From the NCBI RefSeq assembly GCF_026968045.1, contig NZ_JAPVBQ010000001.1, positions 1,439,238 to 1,503,237 on the forward strand: DNA of 64,000 nucleotides. Direction: 5' to 3'. A program made the translations under genes and the position numbers. Each line of letters opens with the position of its first letter. The stretch's first letter is position 1. Under the pieces are notes generated by a model. That model saw only the letters and a list, made by a program, of their open reading frames with translations, did not search any database and was not told the origin of the DNA. Origin of the DNA: Modestobacter sp. VKM Ac-2977. Lineage in GTDB: Bacteria; Actinomycetota; Actinomycetes; Mycobacteriales; Geodermatophilaceae. This document shows, piece after piece, positions 23,938 through 35,222 of the stretch.

Positions 23938-24432
23938 TCAGTCGATCGGCTGGTCCAGCAGCTGCGCCAGTTCGGCGTCCAGCTGGGCGGCGGCCATGTC
24001 CTCGATGGCGCGCTCGGTCGCCCGGCGCCAGCGCACCGGGAGCGTCGTGGCGGCGGCGCCCACCCCGGTCACGATCCCGACCAGCAGGTGCGGGCGCGGG
24101 TGGCCGCGCCGGCGCAGCGCCCGGACGGCCGGGCGGTGCACGGCCGTCGCCGCCAGCCCCCAGCCGGCCGTCGCGAGCGCCTGGTGGCGGGTCACCGCCT
24201 GGTCGGCGGGGGACGCCGACTCGACCGGCATGCCCTGGAAGGTGCGCCGCAGCGAGGGCAGGTCGTGGGCCACCGTGTCGGCGGCGACCGCGGTCAGCAG
24301 CGCCAGGTACACCCGTGCGCGGGCCGCGGACCGAGGCGGCAGGTCGAGGGCCGCCTCGGCACCGCCGACCGTCAGGCCGTCGACGAGGGTGCTGATCACA
24401 GCGTGGACGCGGTGCGAGGCGAGTGAGGCCAT
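23938..24432 (-). CDS. Hypothetical protein
   Basis: 164 residues, not recognised. Ala/Leu/Arg-rich, with a weakly hydrophobic central part (about residues 103-120, [19 protein letters not shown]) that might be a membrane segment, and an acidic, helical C-terminus ([20 protein letters not shown]). Start ATG has TACGGT six bases upstream on its strand (24439-24444), consistent with leaderless transcription. It is divergent from def with only 61 bases between starts. Coding potential is supported by codon bias and by the promoter position. Confidence 0.6.
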   Translation of the reverse strand: MASLASHRVHAVISTLVDGLTVGGAEAALDLPPRSAARARVYLALLTAVAADTVAHDLPSLRRTFQGMPVESASPADQAVTRHQALATAGWGLAATAVHRPAVRALRRRGHPRPHLLVGIVTGVGAAATTLPVRWRRATERAIEDMAAAQLDAELAQLLDQPID

Positions 24433-24481
24433 TGCTGCACCGTAGCCAGATCACCCTGCGGGCGCCGCTGCGCACGGCACC

Positions 24482-24487
24482 TAGGAT
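24482..24487 (+). promoter_or_regulatory. -10 element of a leaderless def promoter
   Basis: TAGGAT followed by six bases and then the GTG start of def. The spacing puts the transcript start at or within a base of the GTG, with no room for a Shine-Dalgarno site. The same pattern recurs at several other genes in the window. Confidence 0.65.
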
Positions 24488-24493
24488 CGTCGG

Positions 24494-25051
24494 GTGAGCG
24501 TCACCCCGATCCGGATCATGGGCGACCCGGTGCTCCGCACCCCGGCCGCCCCCGTCGTCGACTTCGACGCCGAACTGCGTCAGCTCGTCGCCGACCTGAC
24601 CGACACCATGCACGCGGCCGGCGGCGCCGGCATCGCGGCGCCGCAGATCGGCGTCGGTCTCCGCGTGTTCACCTGGTACGTCGACGGCGAGGTCGGCCAC
24701 CTGGTCAACCCCGACGTGACGCCGGTGGGCGAGGAGACCGAGTCCGACGCCGAGGGCTGCCTGTCCATCCCCGGCTTCCGGTTCGACTGCCGCCGGCACC
24801 TCTACGTCGCCGCCACGGGGTGGGACATGCACGGCGAGCCGATCCGGGTGGAGGGCTCGCACAAGCTGGCGCGGGCCATCCAGCACGAGACCGACCACCT
24901 CGACGGCGTGCTCTTCGTCGACCGGCTCGACGCCGAGGCCCGCGCCGCCGCCCTGGACGTGCTGCAGGGTGCGGAGTGGCAGGGCGCGCAGGCCTGGCTG
25001 CCCGACGGGTCGCCGGTACCGGCACCCGTGGTGAAGGTGAGCCCCCACTGA
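24494..25051 (+). CDS. def: Peptide deformylase
   Basis: Removes the N-formyl group from nascent proteins; iron- or zinc-dependent. The 185 residues carry the three signature motifs: [18 protein letters not shown] (metal Cys) and QHETDHLDG (the HExxH-type metal site). Length is normal for actinobacterial enzymes. Its stop TGA is embedded in CTGA, where fmt probably starts. def-fmt-rsmB forms one operon, the first two genes making a functional cycle of formylation and deformylation. Confidence 0.96.
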   Translation: MSVTPIRIMGDPVLRTPAAPVVDFDAELRQLVADLTDTMHAAGGAGIAAPQIGVGLRVFTWYVDGEVGHLVNPDVTPVGEETESDAEGCLSIPGFRFDCRRHLYVAATGWDMHGEPIRVEGSHKLARAIQHETDHLDGVLFVDRLDAEARAAALDVLQGAEWQGAQAWLPDGSPVPAPVVKVSPH

Positions 25052-25989
25052 GGCTCCTGTTCGCCGGTACCCCGGCGCCGGCCGTCGTCGCCCTCGACGC
25101 GCTGCTGGACTCCGCCCACGAGGTCGTCGCCGTCCTCACCCGTCCCGACGCGCCGTCCGGCCGCGGCCGGCGCACCAGCCGGTCGCCGGTCGCCGAGCGC
25201 GCCGACACCGCTGACATCCCGGTGCTGCAGCCCCGCTCGCCGCGGGAGCCGGAGTTCCTGTCCCAGCTCGCCGACCTCGCCGTCGACTGCGCCCCGGTCG
25301 TCGCCTACGGCGCCCTGGTGCCGCCGGCGGCCCTGCAGGTCCCGCGGCACGGCTGGGTGAACCTGCACTTCTCGCTGCTGCCCGCCTGGCGCGGTGCAGC
25401 ACCGGTGCAGCACGCGATCATGGCCGGCGACGAGGTCACCGGCGCGGCCACCTTCCAGCTGGAGGCCGGGCTGGACACCGGCCCGGTCCTCGGCGTCGTC
25501 ACCGAGCCGATCGGGGCCACCGACACCGCCGGCGACCTGCTGGACCGGCTGGCGGTCAGCGGAGCCCGGCTGCTGGTCGCGACGCTGGACGGCATCGCCG
25601 ACGGCTCGTTGCGGCCCGAGCCCCAGCCGGCCGAGGGGGTCAGCCTGGCCCCGCGGATCGAGACCGCGGACGCCCAGGTCGACTGGACCCTGCCGGCCCA
25701 CGCCGTCGACCGGCGGGTGCGCGGCGTGACGCCGGCCCCGGGGGCATGGACGACGTGGCGAGGCAACCGGCTGCGGCTGGCGCCGGTCGAGCCGCTGTCG
25801 TCGTCGCTGGCCCTCGAGCCCGGGGAGCTGTCGATCGGGTCGACCGGTGTGCTGGTGGGCACCGGACGCGGCGCCGTCCGGCTCTCGTCGGTGCAACCGG
25901 CCGGCAAGAAGATGCTCCCGGCGGCCGACTGGGCGCGCGGTGCGCGCCTGGAACCGGGCGAGCGACTCGGTGAGCAGGTGGGCGCATGA
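25048..25989 (+). CDS. fmt: Methionyl-tRNA formyltransferase
   Basis: Formylates initiator Met-tRNA with 10-formyl-THF. The conserved N-terminus [19 protein letters not shown] is reached only by starting at CTG 25048, which overlaps the def stop as CTGA; upstream codons in frame contain no nearby ATG, GTG or TTG, and starting downstream would remove the first beta strand. That gives 313 residues, the normal size. Catalytic parts are [20 protein letters not shown] (the Asn/His pair) and the Asp in GLDTGPVL. The C-terminal OB-like domain covers the last 100 residues. Confidence 0.92.
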   Translation: MRLLFAGTPAPAVVALDALLDSAHEVVAVLTRPDAPSGRGRRTSRSPVAERADTADIPVLQPRSPREPEFLSQLADLAVDCAPVVAYGALVPPAALQVPRHGWVNLHFSLLPAWRGAAPVQHAIMAGDEVTGAATFQLEAGLDTGPVLGVVTEPIGATDTAGDLLDRLAVSGARLLVATLDGIADGSLRPEPQPAEGVSLAPRIETADAQVDWTLPAHAVDRRVRGVTPAPGAWTTWRGNRLRLAPVEPLSSSLALEPGELSIGSTGVLVGTGRGAVRLSSVQPAGKKMLPAADWARGARLEPGERLGEQVGA

Positions 25990-27401
25990 CCGGCCCGGAG
26001 AGGCGGGCCGGCCACAAGCGGCGGAACGACCCCGGCACCGGCAACCAGCGGCCCCAGTCCCGACGGCACCGGCCGACGCTGGACGGTGCCCGGCTGACCG
26101 CCTACGACGTGCTCGACGGCGTCTCCAGCCGGGCGGCCTACGCCAACCTGCTGCTGCCCCAGCTGCTGCGCGAGCGGCAGCTCGAACCCCGGGACGCCGC
26201 CTTCGCCACCCAGCTGGCCTACGGCACGCTGCGCGCCACCGGCACCCTGGACGCCGTCCTGACCACGCTGGTGTCCCGGCCGCTGGCCGAGCTCGACCCC
26301 AAGGTGCTGGACCTGCTGCGGCTGGGCGCCTACCAGCTGATCGACCTGCGGGTCCCGGCGCACGCCGCGGTCGACACCACCGTCGCCCTCACCCGGGCGA
26401 TCGTCGGCACCGGCGCCTCCGGGCTGGTCAACGCGGTGCTGCGCAAGGTCGCCGCCGGCGGTGACCGGGCCGCCTGGGTCGCCACCCTCGCCCCGGCCGA
26501 CGACGACGAACGGCTGACCCTCACCACCGACCACCCGCGCTGGATCGTCGAGGCGTGGCGCGAGGCGCTGGCCGACGACACCGAGGTCGAGGCCGCGCTG
26601 CTCGCCGACGACGCCGCACCCGAGGTGCACCTGGTCGCCCGGCACGTCGACCGGGACGAGCTGGCCGCCGACTCCGGTGGCGAGCCCGGGCCGTGGTCGC
26701 CGCACGCCGTCCGGCTGCACGGCGGTGACCCCGGCAAGCTGGCCGCGATCCGCTCCGGTGCGGCCGCGGTGCAGGACGAGGGCAGCCAGCTGGCCGCGCT
26801 CGCCCTGGTCCGGGCGCCGCTGGAGGGCCCGGACGCGCGCTGGCTGGACATGTGCGCCGGCCCGGGTGGCAAGGCGGGCCTGCTGGCCGCCGTCCGGCCG
26901 GCCGGGGTGCACCTGACCGCCGCCGACCGCAGCGAGCACCGCGCCGAGCTGGTGCGCGGCGCCCTGGCCGGTGCCGACGACGTCGAGGTGCTCGTCAGTG
27001 ATGCCACGGCGCCGAGCTGGCCGGCCGGGTCATTCGACCGGGTGCTGCTGGACGCACCCTGCACCGGGCTGGGTGCGCTGCGCCGCCGGCCGGAGGTGCG
27101 CTGGCGCCGGACGGCTGCCGACGTCGAGCCGCTGGCCGAGCTGCAGCGGCAGCTGCTGGACAGCGCACTCGCCTCGGTGCGGCCCGGGGGAGTGGTCGCC
27201 TACGTGACCTGCTCCCCGCACGCCGCCGAGACCGTCGCCGTGGTCGACGCGGTCGCCGGCCGGGACGACGTCGAGGTGCTCCCGGTGGCCCCGCTGTTCC
27301 CCGAGGTACCGGGCATCGAGCGCGGCGAGCACGCCCAGCTGTGGCCGCACCGGCACGGCACCGACGCGATGTTCATGGCGCTGCTCCGCCGCACCCGCTG
27401 A
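25986..27401 (+). CDS. rsmB: 16S rRNA (cytosine 967-C5)-methyltransferase
   Basis: SAM-dependent methylation of C967 in 16S rRNA. The 471 residues comprise a basic N-terminal tail (about 35 residues, Arg-rich), a NusB-like RNA-binding domain (about 35-165), and the methyltransferase domain with [17 protein letters not shown], the catalytic cysteine in [19 protein letters not shown] and the second cysteine in [15 protein letters not shown] overlap with fmt. The basic N-terminal extension is common in actinobacterial members. Confidence 0.94.
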   Translation: MTGPERRAGHKRRNDPGTGNQRPQSRRHRPTLDGARLTAYDVLDGVSSRAAYANLLLPQLLRERQLEPRDAAFATQLAYGTLRATGTLDAVLTTLVSRPLAELDPKVLDLLRLGAYQLIDLRVPAHAAVDTTVALTRAIVGTGASGLVNAVLRKVAAGGDRAAWVATLAPADDDERLTLTTDHPRWIVEAWREALADDTEVEAALLADDAAPEVHLVARHVDRDELAADSGGEPGPWSPHAVRLHGGDPGKLAAIRSGAAAVQDEGSQLAALALVRAPLEGPDARWLDMCAGPGGKAGLLAAVRPAGVHLTAADRSEHRAELVRGALAGADDVEVLVSDATAPSWPAGSFDRVLLDAPCTGLGALRRRPEVRWRRTAADVEPLAELQRQLLDSALASVRPGGVVAYVTCSPHAAETVAVVDAVAGRDDVEVLPVAPLFPEVPGIERGEHAQLWPHRHGTDAMFMALLRRTR

Positions 27402-27490
27402 GAGCGGGCGGCCGGGGCGGCTGCCGACCCGTCCTGGGCAGGTGGACAATCCGGTGGACGTCGCCGACGTCGCCCGGAGAGGCTGCGGAC

Positions 27491-27883
27491 ATGGCAGCAC
27501 TCCTCTCCCACGTCTCCGTCGACAGCCACGACGCCCACGCGCAGTCGCTCTTCTGGGGGGCGGTGCTCGGCTGGGCCGACGACCCTGCCGACCCGAACGA
27601 GACCGGGGACGAGGAGTGCATGGTCTTCTCGCCCGACGGCCGGCAGCGGCTGCTGTTCATCGAGGTCCCCGAGGGGAAGTCGGTCAAGAACCGCCTGCAC
27701 CTGGACCTCCGCCCGGCGACGGGCACCCGGGACGAGGAACTGCCACGGCTGCTCGAGCTGGGCGCCGTGCTGCTCGAGGACCGGCGTCGCGGCGACGGCA
27801 GCGGCTGGTACGTCCTGGGCGACCCGGAGGGCAACGAGTTCTGCCTGCTGGTGAGCGAGGCCGAACGGGCCGCGTCCCGCTGA
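27491..27883 (+). CDS. VOC (glyoxalase-like) family protein
   Basis: 130 residues with two beta-alpha-beta-beta-beta repeats: SHVSVDSHDAHAQSLFWGAVLGW in the first half and RLHLDLRPATG plus YVLGDPEGNEFCLLV in the second. These are the marks of the glyoxalase/bleomycin-resistance superfamily, Glyoxalase_6-like. The substrate is unknown. The start is the ATG at 27491 after AGAGGCTGCGGAC; the 89 bases after rsmB may hold its promoter, though none is obvious. Confidence 0.8.
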   Translation: MAALLSHVSVDSHDAHAQSLFWGAVLGWADDPADPNETGDEECMVFSPDGRQRLLFIEVPEGKSVKNRLHLDLRPATGTRDEELPRLLELGAVLLEDRRRGDGSGWYVLGDPEGNEFCLLVSEAERAASR

Positions 27884-27893
27884 CGGGTCGGCG

Positions 27894-28331
27894 TCAGCCG
27901 GCGTCGCCGGCCGGGTCGGTGCCCCGGCGGGTCAGCTGCTCATGTCGCTCCTGCGCCTCCTGCGCACCGTCCAGGCCCAGCCGGTCCGCGATCTGCGCCC
28001 AGGTCAGCCCCTCACCGCGGGCCATGGTCAGCAGGCCGAGTTCCAGGTCGTCGGTCTCCGCCCGCAGCAGCGGGAGCAGGCTGAGGGCAGCGACCAGGTC
28101 CTCGCCCTGCACCGAGGGCTCGGCGTCGTCGGTGTAGGCGAGGCTGCCGCCGGCCAGGCCGGCCACCAGCCGGACCGCCTCGTGCGGGCTCACCATGTGC
28201 GGGTTCAGCAGCCGCACCCTCGCCTCCGGTGTGGCCGCGTACCGCTCGTAGAGGCGGACCAGCGCGGCGTACTGGTTCACCGGTGGGCTGGGAGAGGCCG
28301 CGGCGCCGGACCGGTCGGGGTGCAGGGACAT
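27894..28331 (-). CDS. Helix-turn-helix DNA-binding protein
   Basis: 145 residues from the internal ATG 28331; an upstream start would add 12 poorly supported residues. The C-terminal third contains GLLTMARGEGLTWAQIADRLGLDGAQEAQERHEQL, which reads as a helix-turn-helix of the sigma-region-4/UvrA-independent type found in short actinobacterial DNA-binding proteins. The N-terminal part (QYAALVRLYERYA) is helical. Target unknown. It lies downstream of the aldehyde dehydrogenase, separated by a perfect palindromic hairpin, so it is probably a separate transcript. Confidence 0.7.
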   Translation of the reverse strand: MSLHPDRSGAAASPSPPVNQYAALVRLYERYAATPEARVRLLNPHMVSPHEAVRLVAGLAGGSLAYTDDAEPSVQGEDLVAALSLLPLLRAETDDLELGLLTMARGEGLTWAQIADRLGLDGAQEAQERHEQLTRRGTDPAGDAG

Positions 28332-28381
28332 GCGGTCAGCGTGGAGCGCCGGCCGGCCGGTGGGCAACGGGATTCCCCATC

Positions 28382-28415
28382 CCCGGTCGGCGTTCCCGCG
28401 GGAACGCCGACCGGG
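28382..28415 (-). terminator. Perfect 34-base palindrome after the aldehyde dehydrogenase gene
   Basis: Each half is CCCGGTCGGCGTTCCCG or its complement, centred at 28398/28399, with no mismatch. It begins 15 bases after the stop of the minus-strand aldehyde dehydrogenase gene and fits a strong transcription terminator; a dimeric protein site is an alternative. Confidence 0.7.
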
Positions 28416-28429
28416 AACGCAGGAGTGGC

Positions 28430-29908
28430 TCAGAAGGGGAACTTGCGCTTGGTGTGCTGGACGCTCACCCAGTGGTCGGTGGTGAACTCCTCGATCGCCC
28501 AGTCGCCACCGAACCGGCCCAGCCCCGAGTCCTTCTCCCCGCCGAACGCGGTGTTGTTCTCGTCGTTGAGCGGGGAGTCGTTGACGTGGGTCATCCCGGC
28601 CTCCACCCGCAGCGCGAACTGCACGCCGCGCAGGGTGTCCTCGGTGAACACGGCGCTGGACAGCCCGTACTCGGTGTCGTTGGCGATCGCCAGCGCGTCG
28701 TCCTCGTCCCGGGCCCGGATGATCGTCGCGACCGGCCCGAACATCTCGGTGCGGGCGCTGGTCACCTCGTTGCTGCCGAGCAGCACGTGCGGGGGCAGCA
28801 CCGACCCGATCGGGCCGGTGGGGTCGCCGCCGAGGAGCTGCTGGGCGCCGTCGGCGATCGACTGGGCGACCTTCTCCTGGATGCCCTCGAGCTGCTTGGC
28901 GTTGATGATCGGGCCGATCACCGTGTCCGCCTCGGCCGGGTCGCCGGCCTTGAGCCCGCGCACCCGCTCGACGTAGCGCTCGACGAACTCGTCGTGCACG
29001 GCGTCGTCCACGATGATCCGGTTGGTGATCATGCAGACCTGGCCCTGGTGGAAGAACTTGCCGAACACTGCGGCGTCCACCGCGTAGCCGACGTCGGCGT
29101 CGTCCAGCACCACCAGCGGGCCGTTGCCGCCGAGCTCCAGCGAGAGCTTCTTCAGCCCGGCCTTCTCGGCGATCCCCTTGCCCACCGGGGTGGAGCCGGT
29201 GAAGGAGACGACCCGCGGTGTCGGGTGGGCGACGATCGCGTCACCGATGTCGCTGCCCGAGCCGATCAGCACCGACAGCAGCCCCTCGGGCAGCCCGGCC
29301 TCCTCGTAGACCTTGGCCAGCAGCAGCCCACCGGTCACCGGGGTGTCGCCGGCGGGCTTGAGGACGACGGCGTTGCCGGTGGCCAGCGCAGGTGCCACCG
29401 AGCGGTTGGACAGGTGCATCGGCACGTTCCACGGGCTGATGACGGCGACGACGCCGACCGGACGCCGGTAGACGCGGCTCTCCTTGCCCTCGATGTCGGC
29501 GGGCAGGATCCGGCCCTCGACGCGGTAGGGGTAGGACGACGCCTCGTGGAAGTCCCGCAGCGTGATGGCGTACTCGAACGCGGCGGCCGGGGCGGCAGCG
29601 CCGCTCTCCTTGATGTGCCAGTCGACGATCTCGTCCTTGCGGTCCTCCATCACCCGGGCGGCGCGGCGCATGACGTCGGCGCGCTCGCTGGGCAGCCGGG
29701 CGGCCCAGTCCCGCTGGGCCTCCTTCGCCCGGGCGTAGGCCTCGTCGAGGTCGTCGGCGTTGGCGAGCGGGATCTCGGTCAGGGTCTCGCCGGTGTAGGG
29801 GTTGGTGTCGGTCGCGGTCTTCCCGGCCCGGCCGGCGCGCCAGGTGCCGGCGATCGGCATCCGGTCGAAGCCGTCGTAGGGGGCAGGTGCTGAGTTGTCC
29901 GATGCCAT
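28430..29908 (-). CDS. Aldehyde dehydrogenase family protein
   Basis: NAD(P)-dependent oxidation of an aldehyde to an acid. 492 residues, the standard length. The Rossmann motif is FTGSTPVGKGIAEKAG (about 236), the catalytic Glu258 lies in SLELGGNGP and the nucleophile Cys292 in HQGQVCMITNRI. The set resembles the benzaldehyde/vanillin-type dehydrogenases of actinobacteria, but substrate cannot be fixed. The start ATG at 29908 gives MASDNSAPAPYDGFDRM. It stands alone, flanked by a terminator after it and 120 non-coding bases before it. Confidence 0.9.
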   Translation of the reverse strand: MASDNSAPAPYDGFDRMPIAGTWRAGRAGKTATDTNPYTGETLTEIPLANADDLDEAYARAKEAQRDWAARLPSERADVMRRAARVMEDRKDEIVDWHIKESGAAAPAAAFEYAITLRDFHEASSYPYRVEGRILPADIEGKESRVYRRPVGVVAVISPWNVPMHLSNRSVAPALATGNAVVLKPAGDTPVTGGLLLAKVYEEAGLPEGLLSVLIGSGSDIGDAIVAHPTPRVVSFTGSTPVGKGIAEKAGLKKLSLELGGNGPLVVLDDADVGYAVDAAVFGKFFHQGQVCMITNRIIVDDAVHDEFVERYVERVRGLKAGDPAEADTVIGPIINAKQLEGIQEKVAQSIADGAQQLLGGDPTGPIGSVLPPHVLLGSNEVTSARTEMFGPVATIIRARDEDDALAIANDTEYGLSSAVFTEDTLRGVQFALRVEAGMTHVNDSPLNDENNTAFGGEKDSGLGRFGGDWAIEEFTTDHWVSVQHTKRKFPF

Positions 29909-30028
29909 GCCAGGACGCCTACCCGGACGTGCACAACGGACACGTCCGACGACCCGGCCCGTCGAGTGCGGGGCTGTCGACGTCCCCGGCCCGGGCCAGA
30001 CGTCGACGACTCGACGGTCGAGGCGCCG

Positions 30029-30568
30029 CTAGGTCGATGAGGGCTCTCGGACTGGGCCGAGCGGGTCGGTGAGCCAGCGTCGGGCGTCGCGCTGGTTGCG
30101 CCGGGACCACAGGATGTGGGCCAGCAGGCCGGCCACGACCGCGACCGCAGCGGGCACCGCCAGCACCGGTCGCTCCCAGCGGCCGTCGAGCAGGAACAAG
30201 ACCGGCAGCGCCAGGAACAGCCACGGTGCCCAGGCGTTCCTCGCCAACTGGCGGGCGAGCGCATCTGCGCGAGACCGGAGCCCGGAGCCGGGGTCGACGT
30301 GCCGGTGGACGGCCGCCGTCGCACGGGCGGTCCGCGCCTGGCTCCGCCGCCAGGCCGGCACCGTCTGCACCAGTGCCTGACCGATCAGCGGGATCGCGGA
30401 GAAGGCGGCCACGGCCACCCAGGCCGCGCGGCCGGTCCAGAGGGCCCAGCTGCCGGTGAGCACCACGATCGCGGCCAGCCAGCCGGTCCACAGCAGTACG
30501 GTCCCCCAGCCCCAGAGCCGGGCCCGACGCTCGACGGCGACCCAGTCGACGTCCTGGCTGCTCGACAC
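30029..30568 (-). CDS. Membrane protein, unknown
   Basis: 179 residues with four likely membrane segments: about 22-42, 48-64, 113-127 and 134-155, separated by a basic, Arg/Ala-rich cytosolic loop ([15 protein letters not shown]) in the middle. The C-terminus is basic then polar. No family recognised. It faces rpe divergently, with the short region 30569-30662 between them serving both promoters. Confidence 0.65.
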   Translation of the reverse strand: MSSSQDVDWVAVERRARLWGWGTVLLWTGWLAAIVVLTGSWALWTGRAAWVAVAAFSAIPLIGQALVQTVPAWRRSQARTARATAAVHRHVDPGSGLRSRADALARQLARNAWAPWLFLALPVLFLLDGRWERPVLAVPAAVAVVAGLLAHILWSRRNQRDARRWLTDPLGPVREPSST

Positions 30569-30650
30569 GGCGGCAGCCCAGGGGAGCTCCGGCCGATCCC
30601 GGGACGCCAGCGCCCTCCGGTCGCTGGTCCGGCCGGGCGGGGGTGGCCCC

Positions 30651-30656
30651 TACGAT
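30651..30656 (+). promoter_or_regulatory. -10 element of a leaderless rpe/riboflavin operon promoter
   Basis: TACGAT, six bases before the GTG at 30663. No Shine-Dalgarno sequence lies before that GTG. No FMN riboswitch was found between this hexamer and ribD or upstream of it. Confidence 0.6.
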
Positions 30657-30662
30657 CAGCGG

Positions 30663-31328
30663 GTGCCACGGGAACCCATGATCGCGCCCAGTCTGCTGTC
30701 CGCGGACTTCGCCCGGCTCGCCGACGAGGTGCAGCGGATCGCCGACGCCGACTGGGTCCACGTCGACGTCATGGACGCCCACTTCGTGCCCAACCTGACC
30801 CTCGGCCTGCCGGTGGTCAAGGCGATCCAGGCGGTCAGCCCGGTGCCGCTGGACTGCCACCTGATGATCGACGACCCGGAGCGGTGGGCCCCCGGTTACG
30901 CCGAGGCCGGCGCCCGCAACGTCACCGTGCACGCCGAGGCCTGCACCGACCCGCGGGCCGTCGCGCGTGACCTCAAGGCCGCCGGCGCGCTCGCCGGGCT
31001 GGCGATCAAGCCGGGCACGCCGCTGGAGGCCTACCTGGACGTGCTGCCCGAGTTCGACACCCTGCTGGTGATGACGGTGGAGCCCGGCTTCGGCGGGCAG
31101 TCGTTCATGCCCGAGGTGCTGCCGAAGGTGCGGGAGGCCCGGCGGCTGGTCGAGGCCGGTCACCTCCAGCTGTTCCTGGAGGTCGACGGCGGCATCAACG
31201 CCGACACCATCGAGCAGGCCGCCGAGGCCGGCGCCGACGTCTTCGTCGCGGGCTCGGCCGTCTACGGCGCCGACGACCCCGCCCAGGCGATCGCCGCCCT
31301 GCGGGCCCAGGCCGCGCGCGCCCGGTGA
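30663..31328 (+). CDS. rpe: Ribulose-phosphate 3-epimerase
   Basis: Interconverts ribulose-5-phosphate and xylulose-5-phosphate; ribulose-5-phosphate is also the precursor used by RibB, which explains the link to the rib genes. 221 residues from GTG 30663 (leaderless pattern) or 216 from ATG 30678. TIM-barrel signatures: [48 protein letters not shown] and [10 protein letters not shown] with the catalytic aspartates. The stop overlaps the ribD GTG. Confidence 0.95.
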   Translation: MPREPMIAPSLLSADFARLADEVQRIADADWVHVDVMDAHFVPNLTLGLPVVKAIQAVSPVPLDCHLMIDDPERWAPGYAEAGARNVTVHAEACTDPRAVARDLKAAGALAGLAIKPGTPLEAYLDVLPEFDTLLVMTVEPGFGGQSFMPEVLPKVREARRLVEAGHLQLFLEVDGGINADTIEQAAEAGADVFVAGSAVYGADDPAQAIAALRAQAARAR

Positions 31329-32380
31329 ACGCCGCCGAGCAGGCGGCGATGGCCCGGGCCCGGGAGCTGGGGCTGCGGGTGCTGGGCACCACCAGCCCGA
31401 ACCCGCCGGTCGGTGCGGTCGTGCTGGACGCGGCCGGCGCTGTCGTGGGGGAGGGGGCGACCTCCCCGCCGGGTGGCCCGCACGCCGAGGTGCACGCGCT
31501 CGCCTCGGCGGGGGAGCGCGCCCGCGGGGGCACCGCCGTCGTCACCCTGGAGCCGTGCGCGCACACCGGTCGCACCGGCCCCTGCGCCGACGCGCTCATC
31601 GCCGCCGGGGTCGCCCGGGTCGTCGTCGCCGTCCCCGAGCCGACCCGGCTGGCCACCGGCGGCGCCGGCCGGCTGCGCGCGGCCGGCATCGACGTCGAGC
31701 TGGGCGCCGAGCAGGCCGCGGCCGCCGAGGGCGCCCTGGCCGGTTGGCTGACCGGGGTGCACGAGCACCGGCCGCAGGTGGTCTGGAAGGTCGCCACCAC
31801 CCTGGACGGGCGGGTCGCCGCCGCCGACGGCACCAGCCGCTGGATCACCGGCCCCGAGGCGCGGGCCGCCGTGCACCAGCTGCGGGCCACCTGTGACGCG
31901 GTGCTCGTCGGGTCCGGGACGGCGCTCGCCGACGATCCGCAGCTCACCGTCCGCGACGCCGAGGGCCGCACCGTCGACCGCCAGCCGCTGCGGGTGGTGC
32001 TGGACCGCCGCGACCGGGTGCCGGCCACCGCCCGGGTGCACGACGCGGCCGCGCCCACGCTGGTCAGCCGGGCCGCCACCCCGGCCGCGCTGCTGGCCGA
32101 GCTGTTCGACCGCGACGTCCGACGGGTGCTGCTGGAGGGCGGGCCGACACTGGCCGCCGCCTTCCTCGCCGCCGGCCTGGTCGACGAGGCCGTGGTGCAC
32201 GTCGCGCCCACGCTGCTCGGGGCCGGCGCCGCCATGGTGGGCGGGCTGGGAATCAGCACGATCACCGACGCGCTGCACCTGCAGGTCACCGACGTCACCC
32301 GCATGGGCGGGGACGTGCAGATCCGGCTGCGGCCCACCCGGCACACTGGGTGGACAGCGTCGACCGGCGGAGGGAGCTGA
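31325..32380 (+). CDS. ribD: Bifunctional riboflavin deaminase/reductase
   Basis: Second and third steps of riboflavin synthesis. The N-terminal deaminase domain (about residues 1-145) has the Zn-binding HAE in [10 protein letters not shown] and [12 protein letters not shown]. The C-terminal reductase (about 148-351) begins [25 protein letters not shown] and has [13 protein letters not shown] for NADPH binding. Length 351 is normal. GTG start overlaps rpe. Confidence 0.95.
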   Translation: MNAAEQAAMARARELGLRVLGTTSPNPPVGAVVLDAAGAVVGEGATSPPGGPHAEVHALASAGERARGGTAVVTLEPCAHTGRTGPCADALIAAGVARVVVAVPEPTRLATGGAGRLRAAGIDVELGAEQAAAAEGALAGWLTGVHEHRPQVVWKVATTLDGRVAAADGTSRWITGPEARAAVHQLRATCDAVLVGSGTALADDPQLTVRDAEGRTVDRQPLRVVLDRRDRVPATARVHDAAAPTLVSRAATPAALLAELFDRDVRRVLLEGGPTLAAAFLAAGLVDEAVVHVAPTLLGAGAAMVGGLGISTITDALHLQVTDVTRMGGDVQIRLRPTRHTGWTASTGGGS

Positions 32381-32381
32381 G

Positions 32382-32995
32382 GTGTTCACCGGCATCGTGG
32401 AAGAGCTCGGCACCCTGGTCGTGCGCGAGGACGGCGCGGACAGTGCGGTGCTGCGCATCCGGGCCCGCAAGGCGCTGGAGGACGTCGCACTGGGCGACTC
32501 GATCGCGGTGAACGGCGTCTGCCTGACCGTCACCGGTGTCGAACCCGGGCCCGACGGCACCGGCGTGTGGAGCACCGACGTGATGGCCGAGACGCTGCGC
32601 CGCAGCAGCCTCGGCGCCACCGGCTCCGGCGACCGGGTCAACCTGGAGCGCGCCGTCACCCCGCAGACCCGGCTGGGCGGCCACATCGTGCAGGGCCACG
32701 TCGACGGCGTGGGCACCGTGGTCTCCCGCACCCCCGGCGACGACTGGGAGGTCGTGCGGATCGCCGTCCCGGCCGAGCTGGCCCGCTACGTCGTCGAGAA
32801 GGGCTCGATCACCGTCGACGGCGTCTCGCTGACCGTGAGCGCGCTCGCCGACCTCCCCGAGCCCTGGTTCGAGGTCAGCCTCATCCCGACCACCCTGCGC
32901 GAGACCACCCTGGGCGACCGAGCCCCCGGTGACCCGGTCAACCTGGAGGTGGACGTCATCGCCAAGTACGTCGAACGACTGTTGGGAGCACGACG

Positions 32996-32999
<4 letters not shown>
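32382..32999 (+). CDS. ribE: Riboflavin synthase alpha subunit
   Basis: Dismutates two lumazines to riboflavin. It has 205 residues with the internal duplication: [10 protein letters not shown] and [11 protein letters not shown] in the first barrel, [12 protein letters not shown] opening the second, and [11 protein letters not shown] as the matching repeat. The GTG start follows GGAGGGA by nine bases. ATGA overlap with ribBA. Confidence 0.95.
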
Positions 33000-35131
<2,132 letters not shown>

Positions 35132-35134
35132 AGA

Positions 35135-35193
35135 AGGACCTCGTCCTCCCCCACGACGCGCTTCGCACGCCGCGGGCCCCTAGGACGAGGCCG
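35135..35193 (+). ncRNA. Structured 3' element, copy C (candidate new RNA motif)
   Basis: Starts four bases after the hisE stop. AGGA (35135-35138), outer strand CCTCGTCCT (35139-35147) pairs perfectly with AGGACGAGG (35182-35190). Inner helix CCCACGAC (35150-35157) with GCCGCGGG (35169-35176): six Watson-Crick pairs and A·C at the same two positions as in copy A. One pair has flipped from C-G in A to G-C here. Linker CCCCT, trailing CC. Unlike A and B it is not followed by a separate terminator, and hisG starts about 30 bases later. Confidence 0.6.
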
Positions 35194-35222
35194 TTCCATC
35201 GTCTCGCTAGGAGCTGTTCTCT

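Noticed and set aside
32341-32381. FMN riboswitch before the rib genes (ACCGGCGG string near ribE)
   Set aside because: The string lies inside ribD coding sequence just before ribE; the rest of the conserved RFN core is missing, and none is seen before rpe or ribD.
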